Source: Glaciecola sp965658765 (lineage in GTDB: Bacteria > Pseudomonadota > Gammaproteobacteria > Enterobacterales > Alteromonadaceae). Taken from it: 64,000 nt of DNA. The notes below the pieces were generated by a model. That model was not told the origin of the DNA. It worked only from the letters and a program-made list of their open reading frames with translations, and searched no databases. Positions 1-8,181 of the stretch are shown here, piece by piece. The position numbers were made by a program, and so were the translations under genes. Location of the stretch: the NCBI GenBank assembly GCA_965658765.1, contig CBFHTO010000006.1, positions 1 through 64,000 on the forward strand, read 5' to 3'. Numbering within the stretch: position 1 is the first letter of the stretch; the number at the start of each line of letters is the position of its first letter.

Positions 1-1922
1 TCAAAGAAACGAGACTTTAAGCCAAGTTCTATGTTTGTCGTCACTTCTTTCTCGTATTCATCGCTGACTTTGAGTTGCGCATTTACTGCATCACCAGGAG
101 TACCATTGCCGCTTGCGTTAAACCAGAAATCTAGAGTCGCTTGAGTACCAATAGAGTTAAAGCCACCACTTCTGAAACCTACACCATAACTTGCGTATGT
201 ATTCATTTGGTCGGTCAACTCATAACTGAGTGTAACTTTTGGTTGAAATTGAGAAAACGATCGGCTTCTATCAGGGATCCCGTTTGGATTTGCATTAAAC
301 GCTGGATTGATTGGTCCAACAACACCATTGACTATGGTGTTGATATTAAGACCAGAAGCACTCACATTCGGTACGTTATTTGAGACAGTGCGATCTTCAT
401 AGTCGTATCTAAGTGCCACGGCAAGTTCAAGCTTTTCATTGATATCATATTCAACTTGACCGAATGCAGATAGAACTGAAGTATCGAATGTATCGTTAAA
501 CAATAAGTCTGTTGGATTAGGGCCAGTAGGCGGTACATATGGTTGTCTTAAGAAGCCTTGACCCTGGTCCGCTCCGTAAGCCACTACGACATCTCGCTCA
601 ATTTCTGCGAAGTAAGCACCAGCTATCCATCTAAGGCCGGAACCATCGTCGTCCGACGTGATTCGTACTTCACCGCTGAAGTCGGACTGGCTGCGTTCCT
701 GGTATTGATATCCGTCACATGAGGTCGGTGTATATGGTCCGTAAACACCAGTAAACTCTACTCCAGGAGGGAAAACTCCGAAAGGCGCAAAGAAATCACC
801 AAATAAATCGGTACGGTCTGCGCCGCCTAGTGCATTTGGAGTGTTATTTAAGGTTGCGCGATCGGTCTGACACTGAGGCGTTAATTCGTATCCATAAAAT
901 GAGGCGCTGGTCCCATCGGACAGTAAGTATTCCTCTAAGTCGTTGTATGCTACCACTGCCGTTACGTCAAATTCATCAAGGTCCCAGTCGGCCTTAAGAG
1001 AAAACTCTGTGCTGTCTTGTTCGTTTTCGCCAGGTACGTTAAACGCAAAAATAAAATTATGGTCGTTTACATCTGCGTTGTAGGCTGGTTGTTGAAACGC
1101 GGTTTCGAATGAAGGCAAGGCAAAGACGGCGTTAAAGTTAATTGCGCCACCTTCAACTTTAGACATACCGGCTCTAATATCGAGTGATAGTTCTTCAGAC
1201 ACTTGCCAGTTGATTCGACCTTTTACAGTTGTGTCTTCTAAGTAATCAACCGCATCATCTTGTCCAGTAAAAATATTTTCGTAGTGACCATCTATGCTGT
1301 TATAGCTTGCGGTTAAACGACCCTGTATGTTATCGCTCAAAGGACCACTTACGATGCCATTTATGCGTTGTATGCCTGCATTACCTAATCCGACTTTAAC
1401 GCTCCCCTCTACTATATCGCTTGGGGCTTTTGTGGTCACAAGAATTGCGCCGGCTACGGCGTTTCTTCCATACAGTGCGCCTTGAGGTCCTTTCAAAACC
1501 TCAATTTGAGCAATGTCGAGCAACTCTTCGTTGAAGCCATTTGGATTGGTTATGAGTACGCCATCGACAACGTATGCAAATGTTGATTCGGCGTCACGAG
1601 TTGACACGATCCCACGAATGTTGACCTGAGTGTCCCCCACGTTTGCCGCATCTACGATGTTAACATTCGGTATAAGGCCAATGAAGTCAGCGGGGCGCTC
1701 AACGCCAGCGGTTTCGATGTCTCGCGCTGATAGAGCACTTACCGCAATGGGAACTTCTTGCAAGCTTTCAGGGCGTTTACGAGAAATACTGATAATTTCA
1801 AGCGAATCACCGTTTTCGGCAGTCACCTCTTGCGCTTGAGCACTTGTCGACAAGCTTATTGAGCTACTGAGCATGGCAAAAGCCACAGCGCTGCATACTT
1901 TGCTTTGGGTAAATCTAGGCAT
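1..1922 (-). CDS. TonB-dependent receptor (C-terminus beyond the window)
   Basis: Outer-membrane, TonB-energised importer; the substrate cannot be read from the sequence. Translated from the ATG at 1922, it has a signal peptide (basic start, hydrophobic core, AQA cleavage site near residue 30), a TonB-box-like LEIISISRKR at about residues 41-50, then a plug domain with the usual ESLQEVPIAV, VNIRG and VLKGPQGALYGRN blocks and the start of a beta barrel. About 640 codons are present and the frame is open to base 1, so the last part is missing. The ATG lies inside the last codons of the upstream sigma-54 activator (8-bp overlap), so the two are probably one transcript and translationally coupled. 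The plug resembles receptors used for small organic compounds rather than siderophores, but that is only an impression. Confidence 0.93.
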   Translation of the reverse strand, partial: MPRFTQSKVCSAVAFAMLSSSISLSTSAQAQEVTAENGDSLEIISISRKRPESLQEVPIAVSALSARDIETAGVERPADFIGLIPNVNIVDAANVGDTQVNIRGIVSTRDAESTFAYVVDGVLITNPNGFNEELLDIAQIEVLKGPQGALYGRNAVAGAILVTTKAPSDIVEGSVKVGLGNAGIQRINGIVSGPLSDNIQGRLTASYNSIDGHYENIFTGQDDAVDYLEDTTVKGRINWQVSEELSLDIRAGMSKVEGGAINFNAVFALPSFETAFQQPAYNADVNDHNFIFAFNVPGENEQDSTEFSLKADWDLDEFDVTAVVAYNDLEEYLLSDGTSASFYGYELTPQCQTDRATLNNTPNALGGADRTDLFGDFFAPFGVFPPGVEFTGVYGPYTPTSCDGYQYQERSQSDFSGEVRITSDDDGSGLRWIAGAYFAEIERDVVVAYGADQGQGFLRQPYVPPTGPNPTDLLFNDTFDTSVLSAFGQVEYDINEKLELAVALRYDYEDRTVSNNVPNVSASGLNINTIVNGVVGPINPAFNANPNGIPDRSRSFSQFQPKVTLSYELTDQMNTYASYGVGFRSGGFNSIGTQATLDFWFNASGNGTPGDAVNAQLKVSDEYEKEVTTNIELGLKSRFF

Positions 1923-3801
1923 GTTTTGTTTCCCTCTGATTATTGTCATTTATTCGTTTTAATCGTCGCCATAGCGTCGTTTGGCTAATGCCTAGATACT
2001 GTGCGACAAGTTCTTTATTTCCATCGAATTGGCTCATGGCTTGTTGAACAAGCACAAGCTCATTATGAGCCAGCATTCCCTCTTGAGGATCTGGGTTGAC
2101 CATCAATATTTCTGGTGCAAGTTGTTCTAGTAAGGTTTTAATGTCGGCTTGGGTTGCAATAGGTAATGCGTTGGCAAAAGCAAGTAAGCGTTCGAGTACA
2201 TTCTCGAGTTCGCGTACGTTTCCGGGCCAGGAATATTCTAAAAAGTAAGGTAAAACGGCTTCGAGTAGCTCAGCGTTACTCATTTTTGATATTAAGGTAT
2301 CTGTAAATTCGCTCGCTAACTTAGTCAGTTTTTGCCCTGCGATAACGGGTAAGTCTTCAAATCGCTCTCGCAAGGGAGGCAATTGGATACTCAAAACGTT
2401 TAAGCGATAAAACAGGTCGTCTCTGAATTTGCCTTCTTTCACTTGTTCTAATAAGGGGCGATTAGTTGCTGCAACAATTTTGAAGTTGATATCGTATTCT
2501 TTGTGTGAACCTATCGGTCGATAGTTTTTTTCTTGAATAACACGCAGTAGCTTGGCTTGTTGAGGTAAGCTTAGCTCACCAACTTCATCGAGAAACAACA
2601 CGCCGAATTGAGCTTCGTGAAGAAGGCCTTTTTTGCCACCCTTGCGAGAGCCCGTGTATGCCCCATCAACATAGCCGAATAATTCTCCTTCAAATAACTC
2701 GCTTGGCATTGCCGCACAATTGATTGCAACAAACTGTCCTTTGTTATACCGGCTTTTAGCGTGAATTCTCCTAGCTATCATTTCCTTACCGGTGCCAGAT
2801 TCACCAATAATTAGGCAATGACTTGGTGCGTTTGCATATATATCGACTTTTTGAATCACTTGCGCCATTACTTTGGATTCAAATACTAAGTTGGTTTTGT
2901 CATGGCTATTATTCAGTTCACTTTGACCCTTGTTTTCTTCAGGATAAAACTGATAAATATCAAAATGCTGTTGGTTTACTTCTAATGAATCTTTATGAAA
3001 TATCCATCGCTTGCGATTAAAATAACACTCACCGTCAGTCAAATTATTAAGTGAGTGTTCACTTAAAAAATGCGAGAGTTCGATAAAGTTGCTATCTAAA
3101 TCAAGGTCTTTTTCAGTGGCGATGTTACTGGTAATTTTTTGGGTTTCTTTCTCGTACACTACAATTGGAATTTTCGCGTCTTCATATAACCACTGCTGAA
3201 GCGCAAGCGCAGTGCCTTTTTGGCGCTCTTCTTTAGCTAGACTGATTGCTCTTTCGAGCAAACCTTTGCACGAAGCTCTAGAGTAAATTAGAAAAGATTT
3301 GATATTGTCTTGAACAGCAAGCCCGCACACCAAACTTGCGCCGACCACAGAATCATCTTGTGATATCTGGCTCAAATGATAAGTTTGGCGAGCTTCTTCT
3401 GCTGTTTCATAATGTGAGTGTTTTAACTCAAGCCCTGATGTCTCATTGAGCAGTTTTACAAGATGACTGTAGTCATCAAATGTTATGAGATGAACTTGCT
3501 TCGATAGTTTCGCTGCTTTTTGTATTGCGCAGAGCACATCTGACTCTGTGACGGGTAAGCTTAAAACGGGTACCTTCAGCGATGCTTTTAAGTATGCTGC
3601 GTTTGAACCAGCACTGATCACTACATCAGGATTGAATAAGTCTACATGTGCGTGGGCTTCATTTAGGGTGCCAATAATAGCATCTACAATTCTGCACTCG
3701 GCCTCGCGTTCGAATTCGGACAATACACTACTAAGAAGCTGACTAAACTCCTTATGACCGAAAATTAGTATTTTTATTTTATTCGAACGCTTAAAGGACA
3801 A
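1915..3801 (-). CDS. PrpR-type sigma-54-dependent transcriptional activator
   Basis: Enhancer-binding protein that would open sigma-54 promoters in response to a cytoplasmic ligand. Residues about 8-190 match the PrpR N-terminal sensor fold (DVVISAGSNAAYL and VPVLSLPVTE segments). The AAA+ domain has Walker A GESGTGKE (333-340), a sigma-54 contact loop GAYTGS (380-385; E. coli PrpR has GAFTGS) and Walker B VLFLDE (401-406). The C-terminus is a Fis-type helix-turn-helix (GNKELVAQYLGISQTTLWRRLKR) very like that of PrpR. It is 628 aa, a full-length family member. No prpBCD genes are near; it overlaps a TonB receptor gene and follows a VOC gene, so it probably controls uptake or use of some other compound. 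An RBS-like AGAGGTGG precedes the ATG. A sigma-54 promoter upstream suggests it activates its own operon. Confidence 0.93.
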   Translation of the reverse strand: MSFKRSNKIKILIFGHKEFSQLLSSVLSEFEREAECRIVDAIIGTLNEAHAHVDLFNPDVVISAGSNAAYLKASLKVPVLSLPVTESDVLCAIQKAAKLSKQVHLITFDDYSHLVKLLNETSGLELKHSHYETAEEARQTYHLSQISQDDSVVGASLVCGLAVQDNIKSFLIYSRASCKGLLERAISLAKEERQKGTALALQQWLYEDAKIPIVVYEKETQKITSNIATEKDLDLDSNFIELSHFLSEHSLNNLTDGECYFNRKRWIFHKDSLEVNQQHFDIYQFYPEENKGQSELNNSHDKTNLVFESKVMAQVIQKVDIYANAPSHCLIIGESGTGKEMIARRIHAKSRYNKGQFVAINCAAMPSELFEGELFGYVDGAYTGSRKGGKKGLLHEAQFGVLFLDEVGELSLPQQAKLLRVIQEKNYRPIGSHKEYDINFKIVAATNRPLLEQVKEGKFRDDLFYRLNVLSIQLPPLRERFEDLPVIAGQKLTKLASEFTDTLISKMSNAELLEAVLPYFLEYSWPGNVRELENVLERLLAFANALPIATQADIKTLLEQLAPEILMVNPDPQEGMLAHNELVLVQQAMSQFDGNKELVAQYLGISQTTLWRRLKRINDNNQRETKHA

Positions 3802-3874
3802 TATCCACCTCTGATACGACTTAGTATTTATTTGTTAACGAAGTTTTTACAAGATTATTATCTGCATGGTTCAC

Positions 3875-3890
3875 AGCATGCTTCGTGCCA
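3875..3890 (-). promoter_or_regulatory. sigma-54 (-24/-12) promoter of the PrpR-type regulator
   Basis: Read on the minus strand the sequence is TGGCACG-AAGC-ATGCT. It fits the consensus TGGCACR-N4-TTGCW with one mismatch and has the exact GG-N10-GC spacing. The predicted start lies near 3865, leaving a leader of about 64 bases before the ATG at 3801. It would make the activator and the receptor a self-activating operon. Confidence 0.75.
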
Positions 3891-3960
3891 AAAAAATTAA
3901 AAATTAAAGTTGTTTAATATCAATAATTTAAAAAAATATTATTTAAGGGCTTAGACTCAT

Positions 3961-3995
3961 TTATTTCAATATGAAATAAAAAATTTCAAGTTGAA
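3961..3995. promoter_or_regulatory. Two tandem dyads, candidate upstream activating sites
   Basis: TTATTTCA-ATA-TGAAATAA (3961-3979) is a perfect 8-3-8 inverted repeat and TTCAA-G-TTGAA (3985-3995) is a perfect 5-1-5 repeat sharing the TTCA/TGAA arms. Their centres are 20 bp apart (two helical turns) and lie about 105 and 125 bp upstream of the predicted sigma-54 start. That is where enhancer-binding proteins normally bind. The DNA is AT-rich, so chance dyads are possible. Confidence 0.5.
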
Positions 3996-4064
3996 TTATT
4001 TTGGGGGTGTTTTGGTGATGTCGATAATGGAAGCTATCTAAGGTTTGTTAAATGAAAAAAGTGA

Positions 4065-4466
4065 TTACTCTATTTGTGTCAGCTGAAGTATTGCACCGAA
4101 CTGCTCGTACTCCGAAATATCGCAAATATCCCAATCATTGATCCCTTTTCTTTTCTCTTGATAAGACAACTCGAGATTGTGCAAGGTCTCATCTATTGAT
4201 TGAGTCGAAAATGACAAGAGAAAGATGCCCTCTCCCTTGGTTCTTAGAATGTCAGCGACAATACCTTCGCTTGTTAGAGGTTCAACTAAGACAAGAAAAC
4301 TTTCTCCTAGCTTAAATTTTGCCGTGCGAACGTTTCGTTTGATAAGTTCGTCAAAAGAGGGCTTTTGTTGTAAAAGATGACTAAAGTATTCAACCCGTTT
4401 GTCGAGGTCTTTTACCACAAAATTAATATGGTGTATTCCCAAAGGTGCCGCAGTCACGTTTGCCAT
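4065..4466 (-). CDS. VOC (glyoxalase/bleomycin resistance fold) family protein
   Basis: A 133-aa single-domain vicinal-oxygen-chelate protein. The N-terminus GIHHINFVVKDLDKRVEYFSHLL has the metal-ligand histidine and layout of methylmalonyl-CoA epimerase and glyoxalase-like proteins, a Glu occurs in LVLVEPL (about residue 62) and another near the end in EYEQFGAILQLTQ. Members use a divalent metal for isomerase, lyase or dioxygenase chemistry; the reaction here is unknown. An AAGG motif eight bases before the ATG supports the start. It lies upstream of, and on the same strand as, the PrpR-type activator, separated by the sigma-54 promoter and dyads, so it may belong to the same pathway but is probably transcribed separately. 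Confidence 0.82.
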   Translation of the reverse strand: MANVTAAPLGIHHINFVVKDLDKRVEYFSHLLQQKPSFDELIKRNVRTAKFKLGESFLVLVEPLTSEGIVADILRTKGEGIFLLSFSTQSIDETLHNLELSYQEKRKGINDWDICDISEYEQFGAILQLTQIE

Positions 4467-4962
4467 TTTAAGAGCCTTTTGTAAGAGCGTGTTTGTTCGT
4501 TTAATTCTTGAGAATTAGCGCTCAGCTTTGAAATGTCATTGCGAGCATTAAACCACACACACAGCTTGCACGATGATAAAGCCAATATACTAATCGCTAT
4601 TACTGTTGAATAGGGAGTCATACCAATCAACCTAGTATCACTTAAACGTACACTATCTTTACAATAGTGACTTAAAATAATAAAAAGTACCAGTGCTGAG
4701 AACTTCGAAAAGAGGATGAGAGAGAAAGAGTTTAAAACATTAGACTTAACATATACTTGAAAATGAAATTTTGGTCAGTCAGACTCGTAATATCACATAG
4801 TTGAACCTTGCATTTTTATGCGTAAGGCTGATACTATCGCACTGTCATATTTTTGACACACTTGTGATATTCTTAAGTCTATTCGATTTTTATGCACCAA
4901 TGTGAAACATCGTATTTGAACAATAATAACAAGGGTATTTAAACCCTGAGGGAATGTGAACT
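4467..4962. other. Intergenic region, 496 bp
   Basis: Divergent intergenic region between the VOC gene and the small membrane protein gene. It is AT-rich. It must contain both promoters, but I could not assign a convincing -35/-10 pair. A TTGACA occurs at about 4854 without a well-spaced -10. No tRNA, terminator or large repeat was seen. Confidence 0.5.
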
Positions 4963-5148
4963 ATGAAATCTAATGTGGTTTTTCGTTTAGTTTTCGCTAT
5001 TTTAGCCATAATTTACATAGCGGTGTTAACCGAGTTTCTAAACCCTAGTTTCTTTCAGGTAAAAATGGATATGAGTGCCGACGTGATTGGTCTTACCATG
5101 TTGCTCGTAGGCTTTATATTTATTTACCTTAAACGGTCCAAACTTTAA
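4963..5148 (+). CDS. Small two-helix membrane protein, unknown function
   Basis: A 61-aa frame with two predicted membrane helices: VVFRLVFAILAIIYIAVLTEF at the N-terminus and VIGLTMLLVGFIFIYL near the C-terminus, ending in basic RSKL. A GAGGGA motif lies about eleven bases before the ATG. I do not recognise a family. It stands alone between the VOC gene and a CNNM-type transporter gene, with more than 200 bp on its 3' side. The clean hydrophobic pattern and ribosome-binding site argue for a real gene, but short frames like this can be spurious. Confidence 0.6.
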   Translation: MKSNVVFRLVFAILAIIYIAVLTEFLNPSFFQVKMDMSADVIGLTMLLVGFIFIYLKRSKL

Positions 5149-5361
5149 GTCGAATCTACATGGCTTAGCCACAAATATAAGGTTCGGGAAATCTTTGTCG
5201 TTTTTTTATGTGTGTTGAGCGAACAAAGTGAGTGCGACGTTGTTAGAATGTAGGGTCTAACGATTATTACACAGTAAGCGATATTTAAGTCGCGGTTTGC
5301 GTTCTAGCAAAGTATAGTAGTGCTAAGCCATCAACAAACTGGATAAAACAAGCTCGGCATT

Positions 5362-6420
5362 ATGCTGTTACTTATCTTATATATTTCTATCGCCTTAGGT
5401 TTTTCCTTTGTGTGCTCTGTTGCTGAAGCTGTGATCTTAAGCGTATCTCAAGCCTTTATTTCATTACTTAAAAAAGAGAAAAAGCCATCTGGGAAGTTAC
5501 TAGAGCAGTTAACTGCCGACATTAACCGACCTTTATCTGCAATTTTAACTCTTAATACTATCGCACACACGATGGGTGCAGCAGGTGCTGGAGCGCAAGC
5601 GGCGAAAGTATTTGGTGATGCTTACCTGGGTTTAATAAGTGCAGTATTAACATTATTGATATTAGTGTTTTCCGAAATTATTCCAAAAACCTTAGGGGCG
5701 ACCTATTGGAAAGCTCTTGCCCCGTCGACGGCGTTTTTCCTTAAATATTTAATTTTATTTTTATATCCCTTTGTGAAAATGTCACAAAAATTGACATCAG
5801 GCTTTACAGAAGAAAGTCCTCTTAAAGGTTTGAGTCGCAGTGAGTTGCTTGCAATGGCTGAACTGTCAGGGAAAGAGGGACAACTTGCAAAACAAGAAGC
5901 ATTGTTTTTGCAAAACTTATTGTCCTTGCATGAGCAACAAATAAAGGATGCAATGACTCATCGAACTGTGGTGTTTTCGCTTCCTGAACATACAACTGTT
6001 AGAGATTTTGTTGAGCATCACTCGCAGGTTGCGTTTTCTCGAATCCCAATTTATGAAAACAACGAAAGTGAAAGTATTGTCGGCTACATCATGAAAACCG
6101 ATATTTTACTAGCAAGTGCCGCAGGCGATGGCGAAAAAAGTCTGAGCGATTTTGCAAAGCCCCTAATTACTTTGCTTGCTGACATGCCGTTGTCGACGAC
6201 CTTTGACCATTTCCTAAATTCTCGCGTTCATATGCTTTTAGTCGTTGACGAGTATGGTGGATTAGAAGGTATTCTCACCTTAGAAGACCTTCTAGAAAGC
6301 CTTCTTGGAATAGAGATAGTGGATGAGCAAGATACGACAGTTAGTATGAAGCGCCTCGCTAAAATCATGTGGAAGCGCAGAGAAAAAAGAATGGTAGAGC
6401 AGTTCAAATTAAAAGAGTAA
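5362..6420 (+). CDS. CNNM/DUF21 and CBS-domain membrane protein
   Basis: An inner-membrane protein of the CNNM (HlyC/CorC, YfjD-like) family linked to Mg2+ or Co2+ efflux and homeostasis. The first about 170 residues form the DUF21 membrane domain (ALGFSFVCSVAEAVILSV and INRPLSAILTLNTIAHTMGAAGAGAQA are typical). It is followed by a CBS pair at about residues 190-320 (DAMTHRTVVFSLPEHTTV and VVDEYGGLEGILTLEDLLE). At 352 aa it stops soon after the CBS pair and lacks the C-terminal CorC/HlyC domain found in longer relatives. The RBS is weak, so the start could be slightly further in. It appears to be a single-gene unit. Confidence 0.88.
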   Translation: MLLLILYISIALGFSFVCSVAEAVILSVSQAFISLLKKEKKPSGKLLEQLTADINRPLSAILTLNTIAHTMGAAGAGAQAAKVFGDAYLGLISAVLTLLILVFSEIIPKTLGATYWKALAPSTAFFLKYLILFLYPFVKMSQKLTSGFTEESPLKGLSRSELLAMAELSGKEGQLAKQEALFLQNLLSLHEQQIKDAMTHRTVVFSLPEHTTVRDFVEHHSQVAFSRIPIYENNESESIVGYIMKTDILLASAAGDGEKSLSDFAKPLITLLADMPLSTTFDHFLNSRVHMLLVVDEYGGLEGILTLEDLLESLLGIEIVDEQDTTVSMKRLAKIMWKRREKRMVEQFKLKE

Positions 6421-6558
6421 GGTCTAAACGTTTCTATAAATTAGAAAGAATAATCCAATTTTAAGAAGTTTTGTTTTTAAAAAATAGTAGTAAATTTATA
6501 TCCAACGACACAGGTTTCGTTAAACGTAAATTTAATACTAAAAATTGGAGAATATTAA

Positions 6559-7008
6559 ATGACCCCTATACTTTCACATCTATTTGTAAAGAATAACGAT
6601 TTTGCTCCCCTCGCAATCCGTTTTGTCGCTGGAATTATTTTCGTAGCCTATGGTGCACAAAAGCTATTCGGTTGGTTCGGTGGATATGGTCTAGAGGCAA
6701 CTGGACAGTGGATGGAATCCATTGGCTTGGCGCCAGGATATCTAATGGCTCTTGCTGCAGGTAGCGCAGAATTTTTTGGTGGGATTTTATTGCTATTAGG
6801 CCTAGCGGTAAGACCTGTCAGTATTGTTCTTGCATTTACTATGCTTGTGGCAATCGTGACGGTCCATTTACCGAATGGATTATTCATGGCAAACAATGGC
6901 TATGCTTTTGGTTTAGCTTTGATGGCGGTGAGCGTATCACTGGCTTTTTCGGGAGCAGGTAAGTTCTCAAGCGACAATATGTTCGCTGACCGAAGTAAGG
7001 TTGAGTAA
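6559..7008 (+). CDS. DoxX family membrane protein
   Basis: A 149-aa protein with four predicted membrane helices and the DoxX signature FVAGIIFVAYGAQKLFGWFGG near residue 22 and GSAEFFGGILLLLGL in helix two. DoxX/YphA-like proteins are inner-membrane proteins of poorly defined role, sometimes linked to redox or thiol stress. A strong ribosome-binding site (TTGGAG) lies eight bases before the ATG. A rho-independent terminator follows the stop, so the gene is probably monocistronic. Confidence 0.88.
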   Translation: MTPILSHLFVKNNDFAPLAIRFVAGIIFVAYGAQKLFGWFGGYGLEATGQWMESIGLAPGYLMALAAGSAEFFGGILLLLGLAVRPVSIVLAFTMLVAIVTVHLPNGLFMANNGYAFGLALMAVSVSLAFSGAGKFSSDNMFADRSKVE

Positions 7009-7034
7009 ACTGTACGAAAAACAAATTGCGTTAG

Positions 7035-7083
7035 CTCCTACAAGTTTTATTAGAAAAAAGCAGTCTGCTTGTAGGAGTTTTTT
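7035..7083 (+). terminator. Rho-independent terminator after the doxX-like gene
   Basis: The arms CTCCTACAAG (7035-7044) and CTTGTAGGAG (7068-7077) pair perfectly over ten bases and are followed by six T. The 23-base loop contains a small nested hairpin (AGCAG-T-CTGCT). Confidence 0.75.
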
Positions 7084-7222
7084 ATCGCATATGCCACTAC
7101 TTTACTTATGTGCTTACTAAATATTAAGAAAGGAACGATTTAAAACAATGCATTTAAGGAGCTAGCTTTAATTGCAAAAGTTTAAGAAGGCGATATAGAT
7201 AAAATACCTTAAGAGAACAAAT

Positions 7223-7678
7223 CTAAACAGTTTCAAAAAGATCGTCTAATATGTATTCCCAAGTGCTCATATGTTGATGGAACTTATCTTTAAGCGCTTT
7301 CGTCACAAACTCTTGGTCACGCAAATCTACTGGTATCTCGCTTAAGATCCGCCAATGATTTAACGAACTGGTTGCAGCGGCACAAAGTTGCGCACTGTTT
7401 GCATAGGCCTGTTGAGATGATTTAAGAACTTGGTCGGTTTTCTTGCACAAGGGTTCTATTTGTGAACCATCAATCGCTGCTAAGTTTTTCGTTATCTGAT
7501 AGTCACGAAGTAACTGCTGATACTCAGTATTGTCTTGATCGATGTCTCGACCTGTTTGCTCGACCTGCTCTTGGATACTGCGAGCATAGCCCATTGTTTC
7601 AAAGGTGCTTAAGTGAAGTTGCTGGAACATAGATTCACGTGCTTGTAATCTTGGATCCACGAATTTTGAATCTGACAT
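7223..7678 (-). CDS. Hypothetical protein rich in helix and coiled coil
   Basis: A 151-aa soluble protein without signal peptide or membrane helix. It is rich in Gln, Asp, Glu and Lys, with heptad-like stretches (SIQEQVEQTGRDIDQDNTEY and DYQITKNLAAIDGSQIEPL), so a mostly helical, coiled-coil structure is likely. I do not recognise a family. A good GGAGAG ribosome-binding site lies about eight bases before the ATG at 7678, supporting a real gene. It is transcribed alone, converging on the doxX-like gene. Confidence 0.7.
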   Translation of the reverse strand: MSDSKFVDPRLQARESMFQQLHLSTFETMGYARSIQEQVEQTGRDIDQDNTEYQQLLRDYQITKNLAAIDGSQIEPLCKKTDQVLKSSQQAYANSAQLCAAATSSLNHWRILSEIPVDLRDQEFVTKALKDKFHQHMSTWEYILDDLFETV

Positions 7679-8181
7679 CTAACAATCTCTCCGAAACCAC
7701 TCGTCTGCCGGGCATGGTTAACATCATATAGCGAACATACATGCAATGAATGATTATGTTAATAGCTATATTATAAAATTTTGGAGCAGTTTTCAGTCAA
7801 TTTTTGAATAAAAATACTAAGGTCGTATTTGCAAGTTTCCATTTTTGACCACTAAGCTAAAGTAAGTCTGTTTTAGGAAGATGTGTTGTCACAGAATTTT
7901 TATCTTTGCTCGCTATTATTCATTGGGATAAAACGTAATAGACCGCGCTCTGTGCTTATCTTTTGTTGGCGCTGAGTGTATACTTACAAGTTGACACTCT
8001 TTATGAGTTATTAGCGATCGTACTCTTTATTAAAAAGAATTTTTTTCTGATAAGCAGGTCATTCTTTCAGTTTAATTTACTAACTAGTAGCAAAAGAATG
8101 AAACTACGCTTAAACAATTGAACTCGTTTAGGGTTTTTCCAAAGTTCGTTTACTCAAACAAATAATAATAACGGAACACAA
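7679..8181. other. Intergenic region, 503 bp
   Basis: Divergent region between the coiled-coil protein gene and the ABC transporter operon. It is AT-rich. I see no RNA gene, long repeat or convincing operator; the two outward promoters must lie here. Confidence 0.5.
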
